This document shows positions 9,126 to 17,101 of a stretch of DNA of 61,955 nucleotides, one piece after another. This DNA is from CAZVEE01 sp964625525 (lineage in GTDB: Bacteria; Pseudomonadota; Alphaproteobacteria; JAJFIK01), in the NCBI GenBank assembly GCA_964625525.1, contig CAZVEE010000011.1:1-61955 (forward strand), read 5' to 3'. The first letter of the stretch is position 1, and each line of letters starts with the position of its first letter. The position numbers were made by a program, and so were the translations under genes. The notes under the pieces were generated by a model that made no database searches, was not told the DNA's origin, and worked only from the letters and a program-made list of their open reading frames with translations.

Positions 9126-9701
9126 TCACCACTTGAACACAGTGCGTAGCAATGTGACGCCGCCGCCAAGCAGGCTGCCGCCAAGATTACCCATGAGGCG
9201 TCGCAGCACAGTGGCAAAGCCATGACTGTCGATCGCATGTTCGACAGTTCTCACTTGGGCGCGGGACAGGCCCATGCGCCGCACGCCACTCGTCGCATCG
9301 ATCCAATCGGCGCGCCGCACGGCCTCTACAAGGCGATGATGAGGACCCGCATAAGAGGTGATTTTATGATGCCAGCGGATGATGGCACATAAGACGTCTG
9401 GATCGAAACCCCAACCCTGGGCCTCGTTGTCGGCACGCACCAGCGCTTCCGAGGGCTCTAGATAGCTCAGTGTTTTATCCGTCCAAAGACCAAGATCATG
9501 ATAGACAAGCGCCGTTTCAATGATGGGGCGGGCGTCGCGATCGCCGTCCAGGAAGTGCATGGCATAAGTGATCACGCGATACACATGGCCGCGATAGGCG
9601 CAAAAGTCGTCTCCCAGGTGCTCTTTGTACGGCGCCAAAAGGTGCTCCACCCGATCTGAATGCGCGATAATCTCAATGCTCTCGTGAGCCTGACCCGTCA
9701 T
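9126..9701 (-). CDS. HD-domain metal-dependent phosphohydrolase family protein
   Basis: A 191-residue soluble protein with the HD-domain pattern: His39 (YRGHVYRV), His68-Asp69 (VYHDLGLW), His111/His112 (RWHHKI) and Asp132 (RADWID), the set of metal ligands expected for an active HD hydrolase. The architecture resembles small stand-alone HD proteins that act on nucleotides or other phosphate esters; the substrate is unknown. ATG follows GGAGGGGC. It is convergent with the AbgT gene, 81 nt from its stop, and probably monocistronic because the sequence beyond its start is degenerate or non-coding. Confidence 0.82.
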   Translation of the reverse strand: MTGQAHESIEIIAHSDRVEHLLAPYKEHLGDDFCAYRGHVYRVITYAMHFLDGDRDARPIIETALVYHDLGLWTDKTLSYLEPSEALVRADNEAQGWGFDPDVLCAIIRWHHKITSYAGPHHRLVEAVRRADWIDATSGVRRMGLSRAQVRTVEHAIDSHGFATVLRRLMGNLGGSLLGGGVTLLRTVFKW

Positions 9702-9822
9702 GAAAGCCCCTCCAAACCGCCCTGTCTGTCGTCAGCAGGCGGTGCCCGTCTTGATTGCGCGATCCACCCAAGCGCCCTAAAAGGGCGTGATCTCATCATG
9801 ACTATAGCCATGGGGGTTCGGG

Positions 9823-9882
9823 GGGGTAGAGCCTCCGGTTGCTGAACACTTCGTGAACAAATCGCGTGATGAGCTCTACCCC
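9823..9882. repeat. 10-bp perfect inverted repeat with 40-nt spacer
   Basis: GGGGTAGAGC at 9823-9832 is exactly complementary to GCTCTACCCC at 9873-9882. The spacer contains no gene. It sits between the HD-domain gene and the decayed export operon. It could be a large hairpin in RNA, the trace of a small mobile element, or chance; no target duplication is obvious. Confidence 0.5.
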
Positions 9883-9898
9883 AGGGGGAGGGATACCC

Positions 9899-10274
9899 CT
9901 ATGACTGGAAAATGAGACGCTGGTCCAACGAACTCTTCACGAACATAACACCAGCGTGCCAAAGAGCCCTCTGGTTCGGGCTCCAGAAGCTGAACGCACT
10001 GAGCGTCGGGTCCTGATTATAGGCGAGCGTGGTCAGCCGTAGGGTCACAGTGTGGCGCGTTTGGCTGGGCGCGCGTTGGCCTGGCGAGAGCGCCGCTATG
10101 AAGGGCAGGGGGCGGGCGGTCATATGAGCTTCGCGCAGATCGAACCTGGTCTGCCCGGTTTCGAGATCCACGCCTCTGTCCTCATCCACATCATCACACA
10201 GAAGATCTGCAACCACGCGCACGGCCAAGGGACCCGGCGCAAAGGCCGTACGCAGGTGCAGCCGGGTTTCCCGA
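9899..10274 (-). pseudogene. Remnant of a beta-barrel outer-membrane protein gene
   Basis: A minus-strand frame carries two stretches that resemble one family of outer-membrane barrel proteins encoded with RND exporters and LolA-like proteins. An N-terminal part reads ETRLHLRTAF...VDLETGQTRFDLREAHMT and a C-terminal part TLAYNQDPTLSAFSFWSP. They are joined with the long middle section missing, and no signal peptide or sensible start remains. It lies directly after the stop of the LolA-like remnant. The call rests on my recall of the family, so a profile search is needed; a short unrelated protein is the alternative. Confidence 0.5.
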
Positions 10275-10490
10275 TCACGGCGGATTGCGCAGGGAGCGCT
10301 CTGTAAAAATATCATCCGGCAGGCCAAGATTATAGGCCACTTGCGGGTAGCTGAGAGTCGTGCGCCCGCCGGTCTCCAGATCGCTCATGTGAGACTGGGT
10401 CACTGTGGCATAGCCCTGGATCGTCTCCACCTGCGTTCATATCCCGATGGTCGCCGCTGGAGAGCTGGACCCACATCTTGGCGGTGCGAT
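10275..10490 (-). pseudogene. Remnant of a LolA-like (outer membrane lipoprotein-sorting) gene
   Basis: Reading the minus strand to the TGA at 10275-10277 gives a C-terminal segment, VETIQGYATVTQSHM...GGRTTLSY...NLGLPDDIFTERSLRNPP, which matches the ending of LolA-like proteins found next to RND exporters. Upstream in another frame lies AKMWVQLSSGDHRDM, also of this family. At least one frameshift or deletion therefore separates them, and a TGA (near 10437) precedes the C-terminal segment in its own frame. No start codon, signal peptide or first two thirds of the gene remain. Confidence 0.6.
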
Positions 10491-10664
10491 ATCCGGCAGC
10501 ATGGTCTCCGGATCCGTATCGATTTGCAGTGGCGCCAAAAAAGGCACGACCTGAGGGGCCAGCGTGGGGATCAGGACCAGGGCGCAGAGCTGCACGCTCA
10601 CCAGGCCCGTGACCCAGACATATCGGCGGGGATGCTCAGTGGCAGAGCGCGTGAGAATGGTCAT
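10490..10664 (-). pseudogene. N-terminal remnant of an RND-superfamily (MMPL/HpnN-like) exporter
   Basis: From the ATG at 10664 the frame encodes a charged N-terminus, a first transmembrane helix (YVWVTGLVSVQLCALVLIPTL) and the motif LQIDTDPETML, the beginning of the first periplasmic domain in MMPL-type RND exporters. It then runs out after about 57 residues and joins LolA-like sequence in another frame. A normal exporter of this type has about 800-900 residues, so over 90% is gone. The intact start faces the ArsR regulator at 10800 across a shared operator. Confidence 0.62.
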
Positions 10665-10750
10665 AATGGGCGCCTCAAGCAGTAAGGAGGCCTTGGCGGA
10701 GCCCCCGGGCCGGTCCGATTGGCCGCACCACGTGTCTTCTTCATGCCTAT

Positions 10751-10770
10751 ATATCATAATATTGTGATAT
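10751..10770. promoter_or_regulatory. Inverted repeat ATATCA-N8-TGATAT, candidate ArsR operator
   Basis: A perfect 6-bp inverted repeat with an 8-nt AT-rich centre lies 30 nt before the ArsR start and 87 nt before the decayed exporter start. Its AT-rich, twofold form is typical for ArsR-family dimers, and its position between divergent genes suggests control of both plus autoregulation. Confidence 0.68.
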
Positions 10771-10799
10771 TAATATCAAGGGTCGGAGAGTGAGCGGTC

Positions 10800-11096
10800 G
10801 TGCGTAAGTTTGACGGAATGGGAGACAAGCTGGGCGAGGTGTCCCAGTTGCTGAAATCCATGGCCGGGCAGACCCGGTTGATGATCCTGTGCACGCTGGC
10901 CGAGGGCGAAAAATCCGTCAACGAACTGGTGGAACTGCTGGGGATACAACAGTCCACGGTCTCGCAAAATCTGGCGCGGCTGCGGCTGGATCGGCTGGTC
11001 ACGACCCGGCGCTCCGGTCAGACCATCTATTACCGCCTGGAAGAGGGGCCGGCGGAGAAAATCATGACGGTCCTCTATGAGCATTACTGCGCATAA
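10800..11096 (+). CDS. ArsR-family regulator of the BigR/SqrR persulfide-sensing type
   Basis: A 98-residue winged-helix repressor. The DNA-binding helix region is ELVELLGIQQSTVSQNLARLRLDRLV followed by the wing RRSGQTIYYRL. It lacks the ELCVC metal site of arsenic or cadmium sensors. It instead has Cys31 (LMILCTLAEGEKSVNEL) and Cys97 (YEHYCA), exactly 66 residues apart, the same spacing I recall for SqrR Cys41/Cys107 and BigR Cys42/Cys108. Those regulators release DNA when the two cysteines form a polysulfide bridge, so sulfide or redox sensing is a strong inference. The start is GTG after GGAGAG; an ATG at 10818 is an alternative. The neighbouring target operon is decayed. Confidence 0.87.
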   Translation: MRKFDGMGDKLGEVSQLLKSMAGQTRLMILCTLAEGEKSVNELVELLGIQQSTVSQNLARLRLDRLVTTRRSGQTIYYRLEEGPAEKIMTVLYEHYCA

Positions 11097-11179
11097 GTCT
11101 GCGAGATAGACAGGACAGGGTGTTCAGCGCGGGGCGATCCCGCGCGATAACTGTGCGCCCCTTACACGCATATGCATAA

Positions 11180-11208
11180 TTGACTATACCGTCCAGACGG
11201 TACAGTAT
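11180..11208 (+). promoter_or_regulatory. Palindromic operator overlapping a likely promoter of the TetR gene
   Basis: TACCGTC-CA-GACGGTA (11187-11202) is a perfect 7-bp inverted repeat. Flanking ACT and AGT extend the dyad to 11183-11206 with one mismatched pair. TTGACT at 11180-11185 is a good -35 and a weak -10 (CAGTAT) lies 17 nt downstream, so a bound dimer would cover the promoter. This is the usual autoregulation layout of TetR genes. Confidence 0.7.
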
Positions 11209-11288
11209 CTCGCCGCCTGTGAAAGGATACCGCCGTATCGCGACAGTTTTTTGCGCCCGTCTGGGAGAGGGCAAGCTTGTGAAACGCC

Positions 11289-11852
11289 ATGACTTTTCAT
11301 GAGAAACGCCACAGCCCGTCCAGACTGTCGATTCTGGAGGCGGCCAATCGGGTGGTGGCGCAGCATGGGGCATCCCATCTGACAATTGATGCAGTGGCGC
11401 GGGAATCCGGCCTGAGCAAGGGCGGCGTCCTTTATCACTTTCCCACAAAGGACCGATTGCTGGAGGGCATGCTGGAGCGTGTGCTGGAGACCTGCAACGC
11501 GCTTATTGCGGCAGATCGGCAACGCTTGGCAGGATCGCCCAGTCCCACGCTGCGCGCCATGGTCCGCGCCTGCATGCCAACACAGAATGACCTGAATGGT
11601 GGGTTGGGGCTGTCCATTATGGCGGCGGCCGCCCAGCGCCCGGCCTTGCTGGAGCGGATCCTCCACTGGCAGCAGGAGATGTGGGCGCAGGTTCAACGCG
11701 AATGTACGGATTGCGCCTTAGCGGGCGTTTTGATGGTGGCAGCAGACGGATTGTTCGTAGGGGGCATTTTAGGAATCTCCCCCCATACAATCGGTGATCG
11801 CACCGCCTTGCTTCAGAGAATAGATGATTTGGCTCGCACAGCCGGTACCTGA
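11289..11852 (+). CDS. TetR-family transcriptional regulator
   Basis: A 187-residue regulator with the TetR N-terminal helix-turn-helix at about residues 15-60 (ILEAANRVVAQHG...LTIDAVARESGLSKGGVLYHFPTKDRLL) and a helical C-terminal ligand-binding domain. ATG at 11289 lies just 3' of the palindromic operator. The gene is followed after 27 nt by an RND adaptor and permease on the same strand, so it is probably the local repressor of that efflux pump and relieved by a pump substrate. The ligand is unknown. The three genes may be transcribed together from the operator promoter. Confidence 0.9.
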   Translation: MTFHEKRHSPSRLSILEAANRVVAQHGASHLTIDAVARESGLSKGGVLYHFPTKDRLLEGMLERVLETCNALIAADRQRLAGSPSPTLRAMVRACMPTQNDLNGGLGLSIMAAAAQRPALLERILHWQQEMWAQVQRECTDCALAGVLMVAADGLFVGGILGISPHTIGDRTALLQRIDDLARTAGT

Positions 11853-11879
11853 GGGGCCGGCAGAGGAGGAGATGGGGAC

Positions 11880-12974
11880 ATGCCCTGGTTCAACAGACTG
11901 ATGGGATGGGGATGCGCTGCGGTCTTGGCCGTGGCGATAGCGGGCTGTTCCGACTCCGGCTCGCAAGACGCGACCACAGCTCAACCGCCCACTGTCATTG
12001 TGGATGCGGCGCTGCCGGTGCAACAGGGCGACACGGTGCTGGGCCCGCGCCGGTTTGTGGGGCGTGTCGCGGCCGTGAGCACGGTGGATATCTCTTTCCA
12101 GGTTGGCGGACGGATTACGGCGCTGCCTATCGCGGAGGGGCAGATCGTGCCGGCGGGCACAGTGATCGCGGAGCTGGACAAATCCGATTACGAACTGGCG
12201 GTGCGGGAAGCCGAAGTGGCCTTCAACCTGGCCCGACAGGATTTACGGCGCAAAAGCGAACTGGCGCGCTCCAACAATGTGTCCCAGGCCACGTTGGATA
12301 ATGCGCAGGCTGAGTTCGACCTGCGTCAGGTCGCCCTGGACAATGCTCGCCTGAACTTGTCTTACACGACGATTGCCGCGCCGTTTGATGCGCTCATCAC
12401 CCGGCGCTTGGCCGAGCCGCAAACCAATGTGCAGTCGGGCTCGCCCGTCCTGCGGATCCAGGATGTGAGCGAATTGCGCGTTGAGATCTCCGTGCCCGAG
12501 GATCTGATGCGTGGTCCGGACGACCAGGACTATTACGACTTCGAGGCGATTGTCTCTGGCGCGAACGGGGAGAGCTATACCTTCCCGCTGGAGTTCCGGG
12601 AGAACAACACGGAGCCCGATGCCGTCACCCAGACTTTCACGGTCACCTTAGGCATGCCGCGCCCCGATGAGCCGAACCTGCTGCCCGGCATGACAGTGAC
12701 TGTGGTCGTTAATTCACGGCTGTTTAGCGGTGACGGCGGCGTGTCCGTGCCGGTTACGGCCGTGGTGACGCAGCCGGATGGAGGGCACATTGTCTGGGTC
12801 TATGACGCGGAAACCGGCACGGTTTCGGCTCGCACGGTCACGTTGGGGCCGATTGTGGGCGAGCGCATTGTCATTGAGTCCGGCTTGTCTCAAGGCGAGG
12901 AGGTCGTGGCTGCCGGCGCCCAGCGGATCCGCGATGGCATGGCGGTTCGCCTGATGCGCGACCGGGAGGCATGA
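11880..12974 (+). CDS. RND efflux periplasmic adaptor, lipoprotein
   Basis: A 364-residue membrane fusion protein of the HlyD/AcrA type that links an inner-membrane RND pump to an outer-membrane channel. The N-terminus has a lipobox (AIAGC, Cys23). The usual order of parts follows: a lipoyl half (ISFQVGGRITALPIAEGQIVPAGTVIAELD), a short alpha-hairpin (about residues 100-150), the second lipoyl half (YTTIAAPFDALITRRLAEPQTNV), a beta-barrel and a C-terminal membrane-proximal domain. ATG follows AGAGGAGGAGAT. It is 3 nt before the permease gene. No outer-membrane channel gene is present nearby, so the pump must borrow one encoded elsewhere. Confidence 0.93.
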   Translation: MPWFNRLMGWGCAAVLAVAIAGCSDSGSQDATTAQPPTVIVDAALPVQQGDTVLGPRRFVGRVAAVSTVDISFQVGGRITALPIAEGQIVPAGTVIAELDKSDYELAVREAEVAFNLARQDLRRKSELARSNNVSQATLDNAQAEFDLRQVALDNARLNLSYTTIAAPFDALITRRLAEPQTNVQSGSPVLRIQDVSELRVEISVPEDLMRGPDDQDYYDFEAIVSGANGESYTFPLEFRENNTEPDAVTQTFTVTLGMPRPDEPNLLPGMTVTVVVNSRLFSGDGGVSVPVTAVVTQPDGGHIVWVYDAETGTVSARTVTLGPIVGERIVIESGLSQGEEVVAAGAQRIRDGMAVRLMRDREA

Positions 12975-12977
12975 GCC

Positions 12978-15900
12978 ATGGATATTGCGCGTTCCTCCAT
13001 TGATCAGCCGGTCAATACCTGGCTGGTGATCCTGTTTTGCGTGATCGGTGGCGTGTGGGGCTTCTTCTCTGTTGGTAAGCTGGAAGACCCGGCCTTCACG
13101 ATCAAACAGGCGGTGGTGAATACGACCTATCCTGGGGCCAATGCCCAGGAGGTCGAAACGGAAGTGACGGAAGTGCTGGAAACCGCGATCCAGCAAATGC
13201 CCCAGATTGATTACATCACATCGAAGTCTCTGCCCGGACGATCGGAGATCCAGGTCTATATCCAGGCGACTTACAACAGCGCGATCATGCCGCAAATCTG
13301 GGATGAGCTGCGCCGCAAGGTGACCGATGCCCAGGGCGAGTTGCCGCGTGGGGCGGGCCCATCCCGGGTGATTGATGATTTCGGCGACGTGTTTGGCCTG
13401 TTTTACGCCGTCACGGCCCCGGGCCTTTCTGATCAACAAAAACGCGAACTCGCGGACTATCTACGCCGGGAACTGCTGACCGTGGACGGGGTGGCCAAGG
13501 TGGTCACCGCGGGCGAGCCGACCGAAACCATCTATGTGGAAGTGTCTGACCAACGGCTGTCGAGCCTGGGCATTGCCACCGAGCAAATCATTGCCGCCAT
13601 TCAGAACGAAAATGCGGTGGCGCCGTCCGGGTCCGTGCGGATCGATGACCAGCGACTACGCTTGTCTATCGTCACACCGGTGGACTCAGCGGCGGCCATT
13701 GGGGCCATTCGTGTTGGCCGTCCGGGTTCGGCTGAACAGATCATCTTGTCCGATATCGCCACCATTGTGCGCGCACCGACCGAAGTGCCGAACCATCTGA
13801 TCCGCTTCAACGGGCAAGAGGCATTCACCCTGGCGATTGCCGGATCCAGTGATGAGAATATCGTGGACGTGGGCGCGGCGGTCGATGCCAAGCTCGCGGA
13901 ACTGGCCCCGGAAATTCCTCTGGGAGTGGATCTGCACCCAATCTACGAGCAGCACAAAATCGTCGATGAGTCCGTGACCGACTTCATCGGCAATCTGGCC
14001 ACATCCGTCGTCATCGTGATCACGGTCTTGTGGCTGTTCATGGGCTGGCGCATGAGCCTGGTGGTGGGGGCGACCCTGCTGCTCACCGTGATGGGCACAG
14101 TGTTCTTCATGGCTGTGCTAGCCATCGATATGGAGCGGATTTCGCTGGGTGCGCTGATCATCGCCATGGGGATGTTAGTGGACAACGCCATCGTGATTGC
14201 CGAGGGCATGTTGATCGGGATGCAGCGGGGCAAGAGCGCCCGGGACGCTGCGGGCGACACCGCGCAGCGCTCTCAAACCGCGCTTCTGGGCGCCACTGTG
14301 ATCGGCATTATGGCTTTTGCCGGCATCGGGTTATCACCCGATGATACCGGTGAGTTCCTCTTCTCCTTGTTTGCGGTGATCGGCATTTCGCTGCTGTTGA
14401 GTTGGGTGCTTGCCGTGAGCGTGACGCCGCTTCTGGGCCACTATCTGCTAAAGGCCGAAACCGAGGACAACGCGGATGATCCTTATGCGGGCGGTATCTA
14501 CCAACTGTATCGCCGTGTCCTGGGTGGGGCGTTGACCCTGCGTCGGCTGACGATTGTGGGGCTGGTGGCCCTAACGGGCCTGTCCATGTTCGGGTTCACC
14601 TTCGTGAAGCAGTCCTTCTTTCCGGACTCCAGCACGCCGATATTCTTCGTGAACTACTATCTGCCTCAGGGCACGGACATTCGCGCCACCACCCGTGATA
14701 TCGAGCAGATCGAGGCCTTGATCCTGGAGGATTCGGACGTGGTGTCGGTGGCCGGGTTTGCGGGGCAGGGCGCGAGCCGCTTCACGCTCACCTATAGTCA
14801 AGAGTTGCCGAACTCTGCCTATGGTCAGTTCATCGTCCGCACGGAAACGCTGGATGTGATTGATCCGCTGGCGGCGCGCTTGAAAGACGCGATCCAAGCC
14901 CAGTTCCCGCATGCGGATGTGTACACAGACCGCCTTGTCTTTGGTCCGGGCGGCGGCGCTCAGATCGAAGCCCGGTTTTCAGGACCGGACGGCGCGGAGT
15001 TGCGGCGCCTGGCCAGTGAGGCCATGGCCATCATGGCCGATAGCGGCGTGATCATCGACGTCCGCCAGGATTGGCGGCAACAGGAATTGACGATCGTGCC
15101 GCAAGTGCGCCCCGACCGGGCCAATTTGGCGGGGATCGATCGCACCGATGTGGCCTCTGCGCTGGAGTTCTCGACGACCGGTTCGCCGGCGGGCACCTAT
15201 CGCGAAGGCGATGACTTGATCCCCATCGTGGCCCGTCCGCCAGGGGCGGATCGTCTGGATATCGACCGCTTGCAGGATCGTTTGATTTGGAGTTCCGCGG
15301 AAGGTGTCTATGTGCCGATCACCCAGGTGGTGTCACGCTTTGACACGGTCTCTCAGGATACGCTCATACATCGGCGAGACCGTACGCGGACGCTGACGGT
15401 GCAAGCCGAACCCATAGCGGGCTTGACCGCCACCGAAGCCCGAGCGCAAATCGTGGCCGCCATTGAAGCGATCCCGATGCAACCAGGCTACGCCCTGGAA
15501 TGGGGCGGGGAGTTTGAGAACTCGGCCGACGCGCAGGCGGCCTTGGGTGGTCAGATTCCGCTCTCAATCATTGTGATGCTGACGATCACGGTGCTGTTGT
15601 TCAGTAAGGTGCGTCAGCCGCTCATTATCTGGGCGGTGGTGCCAATGTCCGTGTGCGGTGTGGTGGCAGGGTTGCTGTTGACAAACCTCCCCTTTAGTTT
15701 CACCGCGCTGTTGGGCCTGTTGAGCCTATCGGGGATGTTGCTGAAGAATGCCATCGTGCTGGTGGAGGAGATCGACCTACAAATCGCCGAAGAGGGGGCG
15801 ACGGCTAAAGCCCTGACACTGGCGAGCCTCAGTCGTCTGCGGCCCGTGGCATTGGCGGCCGTGACCACCATTCTGGGCATGATCCCGCTTTTGACCGATG

Positions 15901-16025
15901 CCTTCTTCGCCAGCATGGCAGTGACCATCATGGGAGGGCTGGCCTTCGCGACCATCCTGACCCTGATCGCCATTCCGACCATCTACGCGTTGATGTTCGG
16001 GATCCAGCAGGAGAAGACCGCCTAA
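12978..16025 (+). CDS. RND efflux permease (AcrB-like, HAE family)
   Basis: A 1015-residue inner-membrane proton-driven drug exporter with the duplicated arrangement of 12 transmembrane helices and two large periplasmic loops. In helix 4 the proton-relay motif reads GMLVDNAIVIAEG. Asp402 aligns with AcrB Asp407, but the second aspartate is Asn403. The helix 10 lysine is kept (GMLLKNAIVLVEE). The gene starts 3 nt after the adaptor stop and overlaps the convergent SDR gene by 4 nt. With the adaptor and TetR gene it forms a complete pump operon minus the outer channel. Substrates cannot be deduced. Confidence 0.94.
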   Translation: MDIARSSIDQPVNTWLVILFCVIGGVWGFFSVGKLEDPAFTIKQAVVNTTYPGANAQEVETEVTEVLETAIQQMPQIDYITSKSLPGRSEIQVYIQATYNSAIMPQIWDELRRKVTDAQGELPRGAGPSRVIDDFGDVFGLFYAVTAPGLSDQQKRELADYLRRELLTVDGVAKVVTAGEPTETIYVEVSDQRLSSLGIATEQIIAAIQNENAVAPSGSVRIDDQRLRLSIVTPVDSAAAIGAIRVGRPGSAEQIILSDIATIVRAPTEVPNHLIRFNGQEAFTLAIAGSSDENIVDVGAAVDAKLAELAPEIPLGVDLHPIYEQHKIVDESVTDFIGNLATSVVIVITVLWLFMGWRMSLVVGATLLLTVMGTVFFMAVLAIDMERISLGALIIAMGMLVDNAIVIAEGMLIGMQRGKSARDAAGDTAQRSQTALLGATVIGIMAFAGIGLSPDDTGEFLFSLFAVIGISLLLSWVLAVSVTPLLGHYLLKAETEDNADDPYAGGIYQLYRRVLGGALTLRRLTIVGLVALTGLSMFGFTFVKQSFFPDSSTPIFFVNYYLPQGTDIRATTRDIEQIEALILEDSDVVSVAGFAGQGASRFTLTYSQELPNSAYGQFIVRTETLDVIDPLAARLKDAIQAQFPHADVYTDRLVFGPGGGAQIEARFSGPDGAELRRLASEAMAIMADSGVIIDVRQDWRQQELTIVPQVRPDRANLAGIDRTDVASALEFSTTGSPAGTYREGDDLIPIVARPPGADRLDIDRLQDRLIWSSAEGVYVPITQVVSRFDTVSQDTLIHRRDRTRTLTVQAEPIAGLTATEARAQIVAAIEAIPMQPGYALEWGGEFENSADAQAALGGQIPLSIIVMLTITVLLFSKVRQPLIIWAVVPMSVCGVVAGLLLTNLPFSFTALLGLLSLSGMLLKNAIVLVEEIDLQIAEEGATAKALTLASLSRLRPVALAAVTTILGMIPLLTDAFFASMAVTIMGGLAFATILTLIAIPTIYALMFGIQQEKTA

Positions 16026-16831
16026 CCGCTCAAACGAGCGATCAGGGTGCGCACATCGAACTCATCGTCACCTGCGTAGCGCGGCGCGTAGGTGGCGTAA
16101 GCCTCGGCAATCGCGTCGTGCCGAGCGGCGATGTGGACCATGTTGTGGGCGTGGGAGACCACGTAGAACCGGCCGGCACGGATCTGGGGCATGACGATGT
16201 CAATGAACCGGTCCGTGTCCATGGGCAGCTCGGCTGGCGCACCTTGTGTCAGCTCCGAGCGCACCCAGCCCGGGCAGATCAGACCCACGGTGATGAAATC
16301 CGGCATCTCCTCGCGCAAGGAAACGGTCAGCCCATGCACGGCATGTTTGCTGGCGATATAGGCGGCCGCACCCGGCACTGCGTTAAAGAACGAATTTTCC
16401 GACCCCAGATTGTAAATCGCGGCGGGCGTGCCTTGGGTGATCATGCGTTTGCCGAAACTGGCACAACCATGCCAGACGCCGAAGACGTTGACGTCGAACA
16501 CCTGGCGCGCAGCCTCTAAGGGCGCGTCCGTGATCCGCTTGCGCGGGCTGGTGATCCCTGCGTTGTTGAGCAGCACATCCACCTGGCCTGTCGTCTCCCA
16601 GGCCCAGTCGGCGAGGCGCTCCACGGCCTCTGGTTGGCTGACATCGCAAATGGAATAGTGTGCGGGAATGCCAAGAGCGGCCAAGGCCGCCACGGCCTCT
16701 TGCAGCCGCGCCTCACGCGGTTCCGCCAGCAGAATGGTCGCGCCGTCCCGGCCAAAGGCCTTGGCAAAGCCAAAGCCGATACCCGTCGCGCCGCCGGTGA
16801 TGACCACGGTCTTGCCCGCAAAGCGGTCCAT
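16022..16831 (-). CDS. Short-chain dehydrogenase/reductase (SDR)
   Basis: A 269-residue classical SDR. The NAD(P)-binding motif TGGATGIGFG is at residues 12-21, followed by the NNAG motif (LLNNAGITS) and the catalytic Ser and YxxxK (GSENSFF...YIASK). These enzymes oxidise alcohols or reduce carbonyls on small molecules; the substrate here is unknown. The C-terminal part (YVVSHAHNMVHIAARHDAIAEAY) resembles SDRs of lipid or aromatic metabolism, but I cannot go further. The ATG follows GGGAGGCGCAGGC. It lies tail to tail with the RND permease and 97 nt from the assembly gap, so its promoter region is close to uncertain sequence. Confidence 0.9.
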   Translation of the reverse strand: MDRFAGKTVVITGGATGIGFGFAKAFGRDGATILLAEPREARLQEAVAALAALGIPAHYSICDVSQPEAVERLADWAWETTGQVDVLLNNAGITSPRKRITDAPLEAARQVFDVNVFGVWHGCASFGKRMITQGTPAAIYNLGSENSFFNAVPGAAAYIASKHAVHGLTVSLREEMPDFITVGLICPGWVRSELTQGAPAELPMDTDRFIDIVMPQIRAGRFYVVSHAHNMVHIAARHDAIAEAYATYAPRYAGDDEFDVRTLIARLSG

Positions 16832-16858
16832 GCCTGCGCCTCCCTAAGCTCTGTTCTA

Positions 16859-16892
16859 AGATCGCCAGTGTTTTGAGATCGCCAGTGTTTTG
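16859..16892. repeat. 17-nt tandem repeat (two full copies)
   Basis: AGATCGCCAGTGTTTTG occurs twice head to tail (16859-16875, 16876-16892) and is followed by a partial third copy (AGATCGC, then divergent). The same unit resumes right after the N run, so the true copy number is unknown. Confidence 0.85.
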
Positions 16893-16928
16893 AGATCGCT
16901 AGGGTAGACCGGCCCGGGAAGCCGCGCA

Positions 16929-17028
16929 NNNNNNNNNNNNNNNNNNNNNNNNNNNNNNNNNNNNNNNNNNNNNNNNNNNNNNNNNNNNNNNNNNNNNNNN
17001 NNNNNNNNNNNNNNNNNNNNNNNNNNNN
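16929..17028. other. Assembly gap: 100 N, flanked by identical 55-nt ends
   Basis: Exactly 100 N separate two identical 55-nt segments (16874-16928 and 17029-17083). A round gap length with exactly repeated contig ends suggests a scaffold join of contigs that share a k-mer-sized overlap or end in the same tandem repeat, rather than measured missing sequence. Confidence 0.9.
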
Positions 17029-17101
17029 TGAGATCGCCAGTGTTTTGAGATCGCTAGGGTAGACCGGCCCGGGAAGCCGCGCAAAAAAGGGGGCCGGGGA
17101 G

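Noticed and set aside
9773..9787. Small hairpin CGCCCT-AAA-AGGGCG near the HD gene as a terminator
   Set aside because: It lies upstream of the HD gene start, has no T tract and only six pairs.
11127..11145. Hairpin GCGCGGG-N5-CCCGCGC after the ArsR gene as a terminator
   Set aside because: No T run follows, so intrinsic termination is not supported; it could be structural only.
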